The translations under genes and the position numbers were made by a program. From contig CALGPN010000001.1 in the NCBI GenBank assembly GCA_937960435.1, positions 1 through 45,402 of the forward strand: a stretch of 45,402 nt of DNA, read 5' to 3'. Within the stretch, counting starts at the first letter, position 1. The number at the start of each line of letters is the position of its first letter. Of the stretch, positions 8,855 to 17,930 are shown piece after piece. Source of the stretch: an uncultured Desulfosoma sp. (GTDB taxonomy: Bacteria; Desulfobacterota; Syntrophobacteria; Syntrophobacterales; DSM-9756). Under the pieces are notes generated by a model. It was given only the letters and a program-made list of their open reading frames with translations. It made no database searches and was not told where the DNA came from.

Positions 8855-9835
8855 ATGCCCCCACTCCTTAGCGTGGAACACCTCTCCACCCATTTCCACA
8901 CGGACCGCGGGACGCTCAAGGCCGTGGACGACGTGAGCTTTTCCCTGGAGGCCGGCAAAACCCTCGCCTTGGTCGGCGAATCGGGATGCGGCAAGAGCGT
9001 CACGGCCCTTTCCATCATGCGCCTCATCCCCGTTCCACCGGGAAGAATCGCCTCAGGACGTATTCTTTTCGATGGCACGGACCTTCTCCAGATCAGCGAG
9101 GCGGAAATGCGCCACGTGCGCGGCAACAAGATCTCCATGATTTTTCAAGAGCCCATGACATCCCTCAATCCCGTGTTTCGTGTCGGGGACCAGATCGCCG
9201 AAGTTTTGGAACTGCACCAGAAGCTTTCCAAAAAAGAGGCCATGGATCGGGCCGTGGAGCTCTTGCGTATGGTGGGCATTCCTTCGCCCGAGACGCGCAT
9301 TCGGGATTATCCTCATCAAATGAGCGGCGGGATGCGCCAGCGGGTGATGATTGCCATGGCTTTGGCATGCCACCCGCGACTTCTCATCGCCGACGAACCG
9401 ACAACGGCCTTGGACGTGACCATCCAAGCCCAAATCCTGGAACTCATGGACGAACTGCGCCGCACCACGGGCACCGCCGTGCTCCTCATCACCCACGACC
9501 TCGGAGTCGTGGCGGAAACGGCCGAACACGTGGTCGTCATGTACGCGGGTCGTGTGGTGGAAGAGGCGCCCGTGCGGGAACTGTTTCATCACCCCAAGCA
9601 TCCGTACACCCAGGGGCTCTTGAGGTCCATTCCCAGCCTGGCGGAAGACGAAAAGCAGCGCCTGGAAGCCATTCCCGGCGTGGTGCCCAGCCTGCTGGCT
9701 TTACCCCCCGGGTGCGCGTTTCATGACCGCTGCGGCTTCGCCATGGAGCGCTGTCTCCAAGAGGATCCTCCTTGGGAAGAACTCAAGCCGAAACACGGCG
9801 TGAGGTGTTGGTTATATGAGTCCCAACGCTCATAG
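8855..9835 (+). CDS. peptide ABC transporter ATPase (DppD/OppD-like)
   Basis: 326 residues. Walker A GESGCGKS lies at 41-48, the Q-loop near [10 protein letters not shown], the signature is MSGGM (a common DppD variant of LSGGQ), Walker [13 protein letters not shown] and an H-loop His in ITHDLG. The C-terminal oligopeptide-transporter extension carries the Cys-containing segment [14 protein letters not shown], which in some family members binds an Fe-S cluster. I start at the ATG at 8855 behind AAAGGA; a GTG at 8849 is too close to that site. It powers transport with the next protein. Confidence 0.94.
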   Translation: MPPLLSVEHLSTHFHTDRGTLKAVDDVSFSLEAGKTLALVGESGCGKSVTALSIMRLIPVPPGRIASGRILFDGTDLLQISEAEMRHVRGNKISMIFQEPMTSLNPVFRVGDQIAEVLELHQKLSKKEAMDRAVELLRMVGIPSPETRIRDYPHQMSGGMRQRVMIAMALACHPRLLIADEPTTALDVTIQAQILELMDELRRTTGTAVLLITHDLGVVAETAEHVVVMYAGRVVEEAPVRELFHHPKHPYTQGLLRSIPSLAEDEKQRLEAIPGVVPSLLALPPGCAFHDRCGFAMERCLQEDPPWEELKPKHGVRCWLYESQRS

Positions 9836-9909
9836 GCGGAGGATGCCCGACGCCGAACTTAATGAGTTGAAGCTTTGAGGAACGCCAAATCAGAACAAGG
9901 TGAGACCCT

Positions 9910-10914
9910 GTGGGATCGGTTGAATCACGACAGAAACTGGTGGTCCTGAAAAACGTCAAAAAGCATTACCCAGTAACCGGCGGTCTGTTGCGACGCCAGG
10001 TGGGTCTGGTCAAGGCCGTGGACGGGGTTAGCTTGGATATTCATAAAGGGGAAACCGTCGGACTTGTGGGAGAAAGCGGCTGCGGAAAATCCACCTTGGG
10101 GCGGGTGATCCTGCAGCTGGAAAAACCCACGGCGGGGTCCATCCTGTTTTCCGGCATGGACATCATCGCCCTGAATCGAGCCCAACTGCGTCCCCTTCGG
10201 CGCCGCATGCAGATTATCTTCCAGGATCCCTACGCCAGTTTGAACCCGCGCCAGACCGTGGGGCGAATCATCGGCGAAGGGTTGGTCATCCACAAGGTGG
10301 GGACGCCGGCCGAAAGGCAGGAACGGGTCCGCCACCTCATGGAAGTCGTCGGGCTCCGACCGGAACAGATCAACCGGTACCCGCACGAATTCAGCGGTGG
10401 CCAACGCCAGCGCATCGGAATCGCTCGAGCCTTGGCGCTCCAACCGGAACTGATCGTCTGCGATGAACCCGTCTCGGCATTGGACGTATCCATCCAGGCC
10501 CAAGTCATCAACTTGCTCATGGACCTTCAGGAACAGTTCGGCCTGACCTATTTGTTCGTCTCGCACGACCTTTCCGTGGTGCGCCACATCAGCGATCGCG
10601 TGGCGGTCATGTATCTCGGGCGCCTTGTGGAATCCGCCGCAAAAAAAACCCTCTACGAGGACCCTCTGCACCCTTACACGCAAGCCCTTTTGGAGGCGGT
10701 GCCTTTTCCGGATCCCGATCGGAAAAAAGCACGCAAGGGTCTCACGGGCGACCTGCCCAGCCCCCTTCGTCCCCCCGAAGGGTGCCATTTCCATCCCCGA
10801 TGCCCCAAGGCCATGGACATGTGCCGCCATCTTGTGCCATCCTTGGAACCCTATGGAGAAGGTCGGTTCGTCCGGTGTTTTTTGTACCACGACAAAGCCG
10901 AAAACGGTTCCTGA
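9910..10914 (+). CDS. peptide ABC transporter ATPase (DppF/OppF-like)
   Basis: 334 residues, starting with GTG behind AAGGTGAG. It has Walker [10 protein letters not shown], the Q-loop [13 protein letters not shown] motif characteristic of DppF, signature FSGGQ, Walker [14 protein letters not shown]-loop His in VSHDLS, and the C-terminal [13 protein letters not shown] segment. It completes a DppABCDF-type importer. The 74-base gap from the previous gene contains nothing recognisable. Its stop overlaps the ribosome site of the dCMP deaminase gene, so the next four genes may be partly co-transcribed with the importer. Confidence 0.94.
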   Translation: MGSVESRQKLVVLKNVKKHYPVTGGLLRRQVGLVKAVDGVSLDIHKGETVGLVGESGCGKSTLGRVILQLEKPTAGSILFSGMDIIALNRAQLRPLRRRMQIIFQDPYASLNPRQTVGRIIGEGLVIHKVGTPAERQERVRHLMEVVGLRPEQINRYPHEFSGGQRQRIGIARALALQPELIVCDEPVSALDVSIQAQVINLLMDLQEQFGLTYLFVSHDLSVVRHISDRVAVMYLGRLVESAAKKTLYEDPLHPYTQALLEAVPFPDPDRKKARKGLTGDLPSPLRPPEGCHFHPRCPKAMDMCRHLVPSLEPYGEGRFVRCFLYHDKAENGS

Positions 10915-10922
10915 AGGACGCT

Positions 10923-11510
10923 ATGCCTCGCAAACGCCCCAGCTGGCACGAATACTTCATGCTCATCGCCAAAATCGTGAGCACCCGATCCACATGCAAT
11001 TCCCGGCCCACCGGCGCGGTTATCGTCAAGGACAACCACATCCTGTCCACGGGCTACAACGGCGCCATGCCGGGGGCGCCTCACTGCATCGACCAGCCCG
11101 ACATGGAAGACGGCCGGCCGTATTGCCACCGGCGCGCTTTGGGGATTCCCGACGTGGATAAATACAACTTCTGCAAGGCCAGTCACGCCGAAGCCAACGC
11201 CATCGCCCAGGCCGCCCGATACGGCATTTCCGTCGAAGGGGCGACCCTCTACACCACCTTGGCCCCCTGCTACGTGTGCTTGAAACTCATCGCCACGGCA
11301 CGCATTCAGGCTGTCTATTACGAACAGAGCTACGACTCCGCCTCTCCCGAACGCGACCGCTTCTGGCAAAACGCCGTTCGGGAAGCGGGCATTCACACCT
11401 TTGAAAGGCTTTTGATTTCCCCGGAAACCTACGACTACATCCTCTCGGACATTCGCAACATCACCTCCCGACGCCGCACTCCGGCGACGGATTTCATTAC
11501 GGCCCCATGA
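10923..11510 (+). CDS. dCMP deaminase (ComEB-like cytidine/deoxycytidylate deaminase)
   Basis: 195 residues. Converts dCMP to dUMP, the substrate of thymidylate synthase. The zinc site is complete: His88-Ala-Glu90 and Pro115-Cys116-x-x-Cys119. The GYNG block at 44-47, followed by the insert with CHRRALGIP and NFCKASHAE, matches bacterial dCMP deaminases of the ComEB type rather than cytidine or tRNA deaminases. The ATG at 10923 follows GAAGGA that overlaps the preceding stop. Its own stop overlaps the ATG of the thymidylate-synthase-like gene by four bases, strong evidence that the two act in sequence to make dTMP. Confidence 0.92.
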   Translation: MPRKRPSWHEYFMLIAKIVSTRSTCNSRPTGAVIVKDNHILSTGYNGAMPGAPHCIDQPDMEDGRPYCHRRALGIPDVDKYNFCKASHAEANAIAQAARYGISVEGATLYTTLAPCYVCLKLIATARIQAVYYEQSYDSASPERDRFWQNAVREAGIHTFERLLISPETYDYILSDIRNITSRRRTPATDFITAP

Positions 11511-12976
11511 GACTGCGTTTCGAACCGATCCACTGCCGAGAACACCTGAACATCATCAACCCCTACGGAACCGTGGGGCTCATCACCTTGTGGTCCCGTC
11601 CCGACGTGATCCTTGAGCGGCTGCGGCGCCGCGGCCTCAATCTCGATCCCTCAACCAGTCCCATTGCCGCCTTAGGCACCCTCTACGGCAACGGCTTGAG
11701 GGAGTTGCTGCGCAATCTCCTTTATAACCCGCAAATCGACACCCTGGTGGTCTACGGCCGGAACCGCTCCGGCTCCCTGGAAGAATTGCAGGCCTTTTTC
11801 GAACGGGGACTCGAACCTTACACCGAGGCTCCCGTCACCTATGAGCCTACCCCGCTGGGAACGCCCGCTCCCGTGCGGATCGGGAACACCCGGCGCGTCA
11901 TCGACAATTTGGTGAGGCCGGAATTGTTCGAACGAGCGCCCGTCATTCATTACTTTGGGTCCCCTGAGGACAATCCCAATGCAGACGATCTCGTTTCCTT
12001 CCTGAAAGACTACCGGCCGGAGCCGCCGCCCGCGGGCCGCCGTGTGCGCATTCCCCTGCCGCACGTGCGGGTTTCCTGCTTTCCCAGCAACCCCCGGGGG
12101 CACACCATCATCGCCGATGACCCCCTCACGGCATGGAAAGACCTCGTGGCTGCGATCCACCGATTCGGCGTCCCTGTCATTTTGGCCAAGGGGGAGCGGC
12201 GCGAACTGCAAAATGTGAAAGTCATCGTGGAAAAGCCTGCAGCCGTGCCCGATCCTCTTTTGGGCCGGTACGGCTTCGACCCGGAACGGCTCCGACGGTA
12301 TCAACACGATATTCTGAGCGGGTCCATCGAACAGGACGAAACCTACAACTACGGGAATCGGTTGAGGGCCTACTTCGGAGTGGACAGCATCGCCGAAGTT
12401 GTCCGCCGCCTTCAAAGCGACCCTCAAGACCGCAAAGCCTATGCCGTGCTCTGGGATCCGCGGCGGGACCTCAGTGCTCCGAGCGGCCATCCGTGTCTTG
12501 TGAGCCTCTTTTTTCGAACGTTTCAAGGGGTTCTCACCCTGACCGCCGTGTTTCGAACCCATAACGCCCTGGACGCCTGGCTGGTGAACTTTTACGGACT
12601 CATGGCCGTTCTCGATTCCGTCAGCCGGTCGGTGCCCTTGCGGCCCGGCCCCATTACGGTCTTCAGTCATTCCATTTCCATCGACCCGGGCCAGATGGAC
12701 CGCGCCGCCCTCATCGCCGCAGAAAAGACGTGCCGATATCGGGAAGACCCCATGGGCTACTTCCGCATCACGCTGGACGGGGATGCCATTCTGGTCGAAC
12801 ACCGGCACGGCGATGTGACGCTCAAGACCTATCGGCACGCCAAGGCTTCACGCATCCAGCACGAACTGGCGCGGGACACCGCCCTTTCGGACATCAACCA
12901 TGCCTTGTACCTGGGCCGCCAACTGGAAAGAGCCGAACGCTGTCTTAAGGACGGCACGCCTTTTGTTCAGGAATAG
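11507..12976 (+). CDS. long thymidylate-synthase-family protein with extra N- and C-terminal regions
   Basis: 489 residues, well beyond the ~220-320 of ThyA proteins. The middle, about 275-400, looks like thymidylate synthase: YGNRLRAY, a nucleophile candidate Cys330 (GHPCLVS), the phosphate-binding candidate Arg350 (FRTHN) and Asn361 (LVNFYG) at the position that selects dUMP over dCMP. The first ~130 residues (GTVGLITL... IAALGTLYGNGLRELLRNLLYNP... VVYGR) recall, from memory, MtrA-type methanogen methyltransferase sequences. The last ~75 (GYFRITLDGD... ALYLGRQLERAE) recall DUF4346 proteins. The 4-base overlap with dCMP deaminase supports dTMP synthesis. A different pyrimidine C5 alkylation cannot be excluded. 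Confidence 0.75.
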   Translation: MRLRFEPIHCREHLNIINPYGTVGLITLWSRPDVILERLRRRGLNLDPSTSPIAALGTLYGNGLRELLRNLLYNPQIDTLVVYGRNRSGSLEELQAFFERGLEPYTEAPVTYEPTPLGTPAPVRIGNTRRVIDNLVRPELFERAPVIHYFGSPEDNPNADDLVSFLKDYRPEPPPAGRRVRIPLPHVRVSCFPSNPRGHTIIADDPLTAWKDLVAAIHRFGVPVILAKGERRELQNVKVIVEKPAAVPDPLLGRYGFDPERLRRYQHDILSGSIEQDETYNYGNRLRAYFGVDSIAEVVRRLQSDPQDRKAYAVLWDPRRDLSAPSGHPCLVSLFFRTFQGVLTLTAVFRTHNALDAWLVNFYGLMAVLDSVSRSVPLRPGPITVFSHSISIDPGQMDRAALIAAEKTCRYREDPMGYFRITLDGDAILVEHRHGDVTLKTYRHAKASRIQHELARDTALSDINHALYLGRQLERAERCLKDGTPFVQE

Positions 12977-12996
12977 GGCCGGGGAGAGCCTACGCT

Positions 12997-13692
12997 ATGG
13001 AGAAAACGGTCTTTTTTTTCGATATCGGACACACCCTGGTCACGGGCGCCCAAGCTTCGCCACGGCGTCTTCTCGGCGCCGCCTTGAACCTGGACGAAAC
13101 GCAGACCAAAACCGTGGGCCGACTCCTTATGACCCTTCCGGCCACGGAGCCGGAGACGGTCGCGCGGGCGGTTTCGGCCTCACTGCCCACCTGCGATCCG
13201 GCGGTGATTCTCCGAGAGGTCCGGCGCCTTTGGGATGATCAAATGGAGTGTGTCCGTGAAATTCCCGGAGCGACCCGGCTCGTTCAGCGCCTCAAAGCCG
13301 CCGGACACGCCGTGGGGCTCATCTCCAATATCTGGCATCCCTTCTTCGTGGGTTTTCAGAGAAGCTGTCCGGAAATCGAGAGCTCGGCGGATTACCGGTT
13401 TTTGAGCTACCGCGAAGGGATAAAAAAACCCGCCGAAGCTTTGTTCGGAAAAGCCCTTTCCGCCGCTCGAAGGGACGGCTTCGCACAGATCTGGATGGTC
13501 GGAGACTCGTACGAACTGGACATCGAGCCGGCCCGCAACGCGGGGATGCTCGGCCTTTGGGTTCTATGCCGTCCCGAGCGCGAGCGCGGCCTTCTGGCCG
13601 ACATTCTCAACGGGACAAAGCCAGCCCCGGAAGGCTGTGTGCCGGATCTTGGGGAGGCGGCCGACTTTTTCCAAAAGAAAGGGCTCTTGTGA
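12997..13692 (+). CDS. HAD-superfamily hydrolase with a DxG motif I
   Basis: 231 residues, most likely a small-molecule phosphatase. Motif I is FFFDIGHTL: Asp9 is the nucleophile, but the usual second Asp is Gly11, as in a subset of HAD proteins that start FDIGNTL. Motif II is in GLISN, the motif III Lys in KKPAEALF, and motif IV is MVGDSYELDI with the acidic pair. An alpha-helical cap lies between motifs I and II. The missing second Asp, which normally acts as the acid/base, leaves the activity uncertain. The ATG at 12997 follows GGGGAGAG. It sits between dTMP genes and a lipase; a nucleotidase role is only a guess. Confidence 0.8.
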   Translation: MEKTVFFFDIGHTLVTGAQASPRRLLGAALNLDETQTKTVGRLLMTLPATEPETVARAVSASLPTCDPAVILREVRRLWDDQMECVREIPGATRLVQRLKAAGHAVGLISNIWHPFFVGFQRSCPEIESSADYRFLSYREGIKKPAEALFGKALSAARRDGFAQIWMVGDSYELDIEPARNAGMLGLWVLCRPERERGLLADILNGTKPAPEGCVPDLGEAADFFQKKGLL

Positions 13693-14558
13693 TGGTGTGG
13701 ATTCTTGGCTTCTTCGTCTTTGTCTTTCTCTTTGCCGCTCTAACCTATGCCTTCTATTGGTATGATACGACCAACGGGCCGGCTTTTGAAGAACTGACCC
13801 TCCTTTCCCATGGGCGTCCCTCACGGTGGGTGCTTCGCGGGCTTTTTTGGGCGACGGCTGCTCAAGCGACGGCGCTGCTCACTTTTCCCCTGGGCTGGTT
13901 CCCTCAGCGGAAAGCCGCCGCTCAATCTTTCGGAGATTCGGATCCCATCGTCGTGACCATTCACGGCCTCTATCACAACCGCAGCGCCTTCTTCTTTCTT
14001 GAATATGCTCTCAAACGCTCCGGAATCCGCGATGTTCGACCCTGGAGCTATCCCAGTTGGAACGAAGAATTTTTCCCTTTGGCCCAAAAGCTTCGCCGAG
14101 ATCTCGAAGCTTTGCATCAAAGCGCTCCGTCGCGGCCACTTTTTCTCGTCGGCCACAGCCTGGGGGGACTTCTTGCCCGCCATGCCGCGTCAAGCGCCAA
14201 GGAAGGAACCGTTTCGGGCTGCCTCACCTTGGGCACCCCCCATCAAGGCAGCCGGCTCGCCGTGTTCGCCTTGGGAACCTTAGGGAAATCCCTCGGGTAC
14301 CGAAGTCCCCTGATCGAAGACCTCGAAAGGGAAGAAAAACTTCGGCCTGTGCCACGCTTTCCCTGCGTGGCTCTGGCCTCCCCCGTAGACAACATGGTGC
14401 TCCCCAAGGAGGCGCTCATCCCGAACGCCGAGGCCTGGCAAGTTCAATGGACGCCGCCCATCAGCCATGTGGCCATGCTCTACCACCCGGGCGTGCTCCG
14501 CACCGTGGTCTCTTGGATCAAAGATGCCTCTTCTCCAAAGCGACAGGATACGGCCTAG
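13692..14558 (+). CDS. membrane-anchored alpha/beta hydrolase (lipase/esterase-like)
   Basis: 288 residues starting at an ATG that overlaps the preceding TGA (TGATG). Residues 3-22 form an N-terminal membrane anchor, and a second hydrophobic segment is at about 49-70. The hydrolase core has an HG oxyanion motif (TIHGLYHN, His91-Gly92), the nucleophile elbow GHSLGG with Ser156, and a likely catalytic His near 262 (ISHVAML). The TLGTPHQGS block resembles triacylglycerol lipases and PGAP1-like esterases. The natural substrate is unknown; acyl esters at the envelope are likely. A hairpin CCCCGC/GCGGGG just after the stop lacks a T-run. Confidence 0.85.
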   Translation: MVWILGFFVFVFLFAALTYAFYWYDTTNGPAFEELTLLSHGRPSRWVLRGLFWATAAQATALLTFPLGWFPQRKAAAQSFGDSDPIVVTIHGLYHNRSAFFFLEYALKRSGIRDVRPWSYPSWNEEFFPLAQKLRRDLEALHQSAPSRPLFLVGHSLGGLLARHAASSAKEGTVSGCLTLGTPHQGSRLAVFALGTLGKSLGYRSPLIEDLEREEKLRPVPRFPCVALASPVDNMVLPKEALIPNAEAWQVQWTPPISHVAMLYHPGVLRTVVSWIKDASSPKRQDTA

Positions 14559-14642
14559 GGACATCCCCGCCGCTTTCGGTCCCATGAGCGGGGTCTCACA
14601 GGGAAACAACCGAACATGTGGAAAAGAACGCAAAATTCGACG

Positions 14643-14820
14643 GGCGTGCCTGAGGGTGGAATGGGTCGTGGAAGGTCTTGTGGGCCCGGTAATCCTCCGT
14701 GGAAGTGTCGCCCAAAGGAGCCGATGTGCCGCAGGGGGCTTGGCAACCACCGCCAAATCCCCGAGGAGAGTCCGAATCGGACGGGAAAGCGGCCCATCAA
14801 GGGGTTTCCTGCACGATGCC
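14643..14820 (+). other. possible structured RNA in the lipase-sdhE gap
   Basis: The 388-base gap 14559-14946 has no credible gene but pairs unusually well with itself. GGCGTGC (14643-14649) can pair with GCACGATGCC (14811-14820) around a bulge, and an AGG/CCT extension lies inside. CTCC...GGAG with flanking CGG/CCG forms an inner arm. GGGG..TTGGC pairs with GCCAA..CCCC (about 14735-14764), and GTCCG/CGGAC follows. A ~180-base RNA with a closing stem and several inner hairpins would be in the size range of 6S-type RNAs, but I recognise no family signature. Orientation is assumed from the neighbouring genes. Confidence 0.3.
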
Positions 14821-14946
14821 TAGGCCTATAGGGGACCATGAAAAACGACCGACCGTTACGTCTCAGAAGCAAAAATTTTCCTTGAGATCCATGAAGCCTT
14901 CCAAAAGAATGCTTCTGGCAATGGAAACCCCAAAGACCGTTACGGC

Positions 14947-15210
14947 ATGAAGACAATGGAATCCGTTGATCTCCTGAGAAGGAAACTGCGCTACCTGTGC
15001 CGACGTCGGGCCACCCAGGAACTGGAACTTATCCTCACCCGGTTCTGGGAAACCCACGGTCAGGGGCTCGATGAACGAGAGCTTTACGAACTGGAAGCCA
15101 TCCTTTCCATAGACGACATGGACCTCCTGGCCATGTGCCTCGGACAAAAGCCGTTTCCGCCGCATTTCCACCGGGATCTGACAAGCCGCCTCGTCCGCGT
15201 CCCCGGTTAA
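14947..15210 (+). CDS. SdhE-like FAD assembly factor (DUF339/COG2938 family)
   Basis: 87 residues, the size of SdhE/YgfY proteins, which help attach FAD covalently to succinate dehydrogenase or fumarate reductase. The pattern fits: an N-terminal helix, an Arg-rich turn followed by QELELILTRFWE, then DERELYELEAIL and the DDMDLLAMCLGQ helix that typify the family. The key RGxxE motif reads RATQE at 21-25, with Gly replaced by Ala, so flavinylation activity is uncertain. The ribosome site is weak; the ATG at 14956 is an alternative start. No sdh or frd gene is in the window. A terminator follows 158 bases downstream. Confidence 0.75.
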   Translation: MKTMESVDLLRRKLRYLCRRRATQELELILTRFWETHGQGLDERELYELEAILSIDDMDLLAMCLGQKPFPPHFHRDLTSRLVRVPG

Positions 15211-15367
15211 CCCCTCACCGATTCCTTGGAGACCCGAGGTCGCTCGAGAAAACCACCTCGGCCCTCACACAAAGGCAGGCGTGACGTGAAGCGGCGCCGG
15301 AATGACCGGAGGTTTTCCTCCTTCCATAACGTGAAGGCGAACTTTGTGTGAACATCCCTCCTTGGGC

Positions 15368-15414
15368 AACGGCGGCCGGATTCCGCGAAGGGGTCAAAGC
15401 GGCCGCCGTTTTTT
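15368..15414 (+). terminator. Rho-independent terminator after the sdhE-like gene
   Basis: AACGGCGGCCG (15368-15378) pairs with CGGCCGCCGTT (15400-15410), followed by a T-run to 15414. The U-tract is on the plus strand, so it stops rightward transcription before the convergent TRAP permease gene. An additional inverted repeat, TCACACAAAG/CTTTGTGTGA (15265-15274 and 15342-15351), lies upstream in the same gap. Confidence 0.85.
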
Positions 15415-15438
15415 AAGCTCGTCATCCCCCGACGAACT

Positions 15439-17520
15439 TCATCCCGCTGGCTGCCCCTTGCGCCGAGTGATCCAGGCATTGACGGCGACCACCAAGGCGA
15501 CGGCTCCCAAGGCGGCGTTGAGCCCAAAGTGTGGATAAAACAACAAAAGGCCGCACACACCCGTAATCCAGCGCTCCACTTGGGAAAGCCTTCGGAAGAG
15601 GTATCCCACCACGCCTACGTTGAGGAAAACCACCGCCCCCACGGAGGCGAGATACCTCAGGGCGATCATGCGGAACGCCTCGAAGCCCGACAAAGTTTCT
15701 GTGATGGGCACAATAAGCAAGGCGGTGCCGCTGAAGGAAAGGATGAAGGTGAGCCCGATGAAATATTTGGGCAAAGCCACACGGGCGGCGAAAACCCCTG
15801 TTTTGATGGGGTCCGTCCCCATGACGGCGCTTGCCGCATAGGCCGACAGAGCCACCGGCGGGGTGACCTCAGCCAGCACGGCAAAATAAAAGAGGAACAT
15901 GTGCGTCGCTAAAAGGGCCGGCCCTTCGGGAATGCCGGTCATAATGGCCAGCTTCTGGATGGTCGGAGCCGTAAGGGCCGACGTGAGCACATACGTCGCG
16001 ATAGGCGGAACGCCCATGCCCAGAATGAGGCTGAAGACGCCGGTAAACAACGTGGCCACAAGCATGCTGGATCCGCTGATTTTGAGCATGACGATGGAAA
16101 ATTTTGACGCGAGCCCGCTCAAGACCATCATGGACATGATCATATTCGCCGCAATGACCGCACTGGCAATGGGCAAGAGAGAGACAAGCCCCTCCTCCAA
16201 GGCTTCCCAAACCTTTGCCACCGGAGGCCGGACGGCGCGGTCGGCATAAGCGAAGAGCAGAAAAAGGCCGATGGCGATGGAAACCGTGAGGTTAATGGAC
16301 ATCCCGCGGTAAATCAAAGCGATGATGAACAGGATCGGCACAAAAATGTAAGAGTACCTTCGGAAGTAGGCCCATGTGGTCGTCGTGGCCACCTGCAGGT
16401 GGGGAAGGCCTTCCCGAAGGACGTAGAGCTCGTTGTAGAACATGATGCCGGCCAGATAGAGAAGCATGGGGCCCGTGGCCATAACGATGATCATGGAATA
16501 CGGGATGGACAAAAGTTCCACCATGATGAACGAAATGGAGCCCATGACCGGCGGTGTGATGTAGGCGATGGACCCTACAGTGGCAATGATTCCCGCGGCC
16601 ACCAGGCGGTTGTATCCCACCTTATCGTATAGGGGCTTGGTCAGGGTGGCCACAAATTGGGTGTCGGCGGCGCCGGATCCGGAGAACATCCCCATGAGCA
16701 CCGCCATGACGGAACTGGCCCGACCGGGAGAGGCCGGGCTGCGCCCCACCAGAAGCAGCGCGATATTGGCGATGATCTTCCCGAAGCCCATCTGGGTAAC
16801 CACCGCACCCAAGGTGGTGAAATAGATCAAATACTTCAGGGAAACACCGGTAATGGACCCGAAAATGCCCGCTTCCGTTTCGCAATAAAGCTTGCCCAAG
16901 AGCATGTCCACGCTGAAACCGGGATTGGAGAACACGCCCGGAATATGATGCCCGTAGATGTTATAAAGCACGAAAATCATGACCAGCGTGGGCATGATGG
17001 GACCGCTCAAGCGGAAAATCACTCCCAAGACCAAAAGAATTTCGGACAGGGACATCATGAGGTCCCACGGTTCCGGCATGATGGCCCGGTAGATGAGCTT
17101 TTCATAGGTGGAAACCAAATACAGGAAAGGAAAGAGGCTGAGGAGGCCGCAGAGCACGTTGGCGATCTTGCCCGCGGAGGGGATCGTGACGGAAAGCATG
17201 GTCAAAGCCCATACCCCGCAGGCCAGGGCCTTCATGTAAAGCGGCACATCCAGACGCAAGAATTCGAAGGTCAGCAGCCCCGTCATGACCAAAAGCGGCA
17301 GAGCCCCCCAAAAGCTTCGACTCTTGAGCCGATAGACACACACCCAATAGCCTAACAGAGCGACGAGGCACACGTGGGTCGCCCTTTGGACCTGGGTCAG
17401 ATCCAACACGGAAATCCTCAGAGAGGCCAGGGGCGTGTGCGGATGGACGACCAGGTAGAGATGGTAGAGCGTTCCCAGGATGGCCAGCACATGCACCAGT
17501 CTTCGAATCAAAACGTCCAT
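15439..17520 (-). CDS. TRAP transporter fused permease (DctQM fusion, TAXI type)
   Basis: 693 residues from the ATG at 17520, which follows a strong GGAGGTGA site. The sequence is almost wholly hydrophobic, with well over a dozen membrane segments: an N-terminal DctQ-like part, then the DctM-like core containing GSGAADTQFVATLTKP and GMGVPPIATYVL, as in fused 4TM/12TM permeases. It imports organic acids driven by a sodium or proton gradient, using the TAXI binding protein encoded two genes upstream. The start lies 13 bases inside the DUF1850 gene, so they are coupled. Adjacency to a glutarate-type catabolic operon suggests a dicarboxylate substrate (inference). Confidence 0.93.
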   Translation of the reverse strand: MDVLIRRLVHVLAILGTLYHLYLVVHPHTPLASLRISVLDLTQVQRATHVCLVALLGYWVCVYRLKSRSFWGALPLLVMTGLLTFEFLRLDVPLYMKALACGVWALTMLSVTIPSAGKIANVLCGLLSLFPFLYLVSTYEKLIYRAIMPEPWDLMMSLSEILLVLGVIFRLSGPIMPTLVMIFVLYNIYGHHIPGVFSNPGFSVDMLLGKLYCETEAGIFGSITGVSLKYLIYFTTLGAVVTQMGFGKIIANIALLLVGRSPASPGRASSVMAVLMGMFSGSGAADTQFVATLTKPLYDKVGYNRLVAAGIIATVGSIAYITPPVMGSISFIMVELLSIPYSMIIVMATGPMLLYLAGIMFYNELYVLREGLPHLQVATTTTWAYFRRYSYIFVPILFIIALIYRGMSINLTVSIAIGLFLLFAYADRAVRPPVAKVWEALEEGLVSLLPIASAVIAANMIMSMMVLSGLASKFSIVMLKISGSSMLVATLFTGVFSLILGMGVPPIATYVLTSALTAPTIQKLAIMTGIPEGPALLATHMFLFYFAVLAEVTPPVALSAYAASAVMGTDPIKTGVFAARVALPKYFIGLTFILSFSGTALLIVPITETLSGFEAFRMIALRYLASVGAVVFLNVGVVGYLFRRLSQVERWITGVCGLLLFYPHFGLNAALGAVALVVAVNAWITRRKGQPAG

Positions 17521-17915
17521 AGCAGAGTCACCTCCAAACAGCCGTCTTGAATCTCCCACCTGTCGTCACCAACGGAGAGTGCGATGCCTTGGATGCTGCA
17601 CAGTTTCAGCGCGGAAGTCTTCTGGCGGGAAAGGACAGGGTCGATGGCATAAGTCCCCGATGTGTAGTAGTTTCGCGTTTCCTCGTCGGTTTCCATGGAA
17701 AAGTCGCGAAAAACCGAACCCACTCGAAAGCGAATGGTCACGGGCTTCAATGTGACCGAATTGACGAAGCGAATGGAGCCTTCCTGAAAACGCCGGAAGA
17801 AGACCAGGGACGAACGCTCGTCCTTCATGATCCGGGCGGGTTTCAGGAAAAACCCCACGGCGACCAGGACGATCCCAACAAGTGCGCACGCGATCACCGT
17901 GGGGCGTTGTTTCAT
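17508..17915 (-). CDS. DUF1850-family protein linked to TRAP-TAXI
   Basis: 135 residues with one N-terminal membrane segment (about 8-25) followed by a small beta-rich domain (IRFVNSVTLKPVTIRFRVG). The pattern of a conserved F/H-x-N/H-S-V segment in a short protein between a TAXI binding protein and a fused TRAP permease is that of DUF1850, whose role is unknown but which recurs in this gene order. It overlaps the permease start by 13 bases. It is likely an accessory or assembly protein of this importer. Confidence 0.75.
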   Translation of the reverse strand: MKQRPTVIACALVGIVLVAVGFFLKPARIMKDERSSLVFFRRFQEGSIRFVNSVTLKPVTIRFRVGSVFRDFSMETDEETRNYYTSGTYAIDPVLSRQKTSALKLCSIQGIALSVGDDRWEIQDGCLEVTLLWTF

Positions 17916-17930
17916 GGCGTCTGACGGCCT

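Noticed and set aside
14643-14820. RNase P RNA, because of a GAGGAGAGTCCG stretch
   Set aside because: The other universally conserved RNase P segments are absent and the available space is too short before the next gene.
14838-14885. 15-codon open frame behind an AGGGGACC site
   Set aside because: Too short to support and without a regulatory pattern; could be a leader peptide but nothing confirms it.
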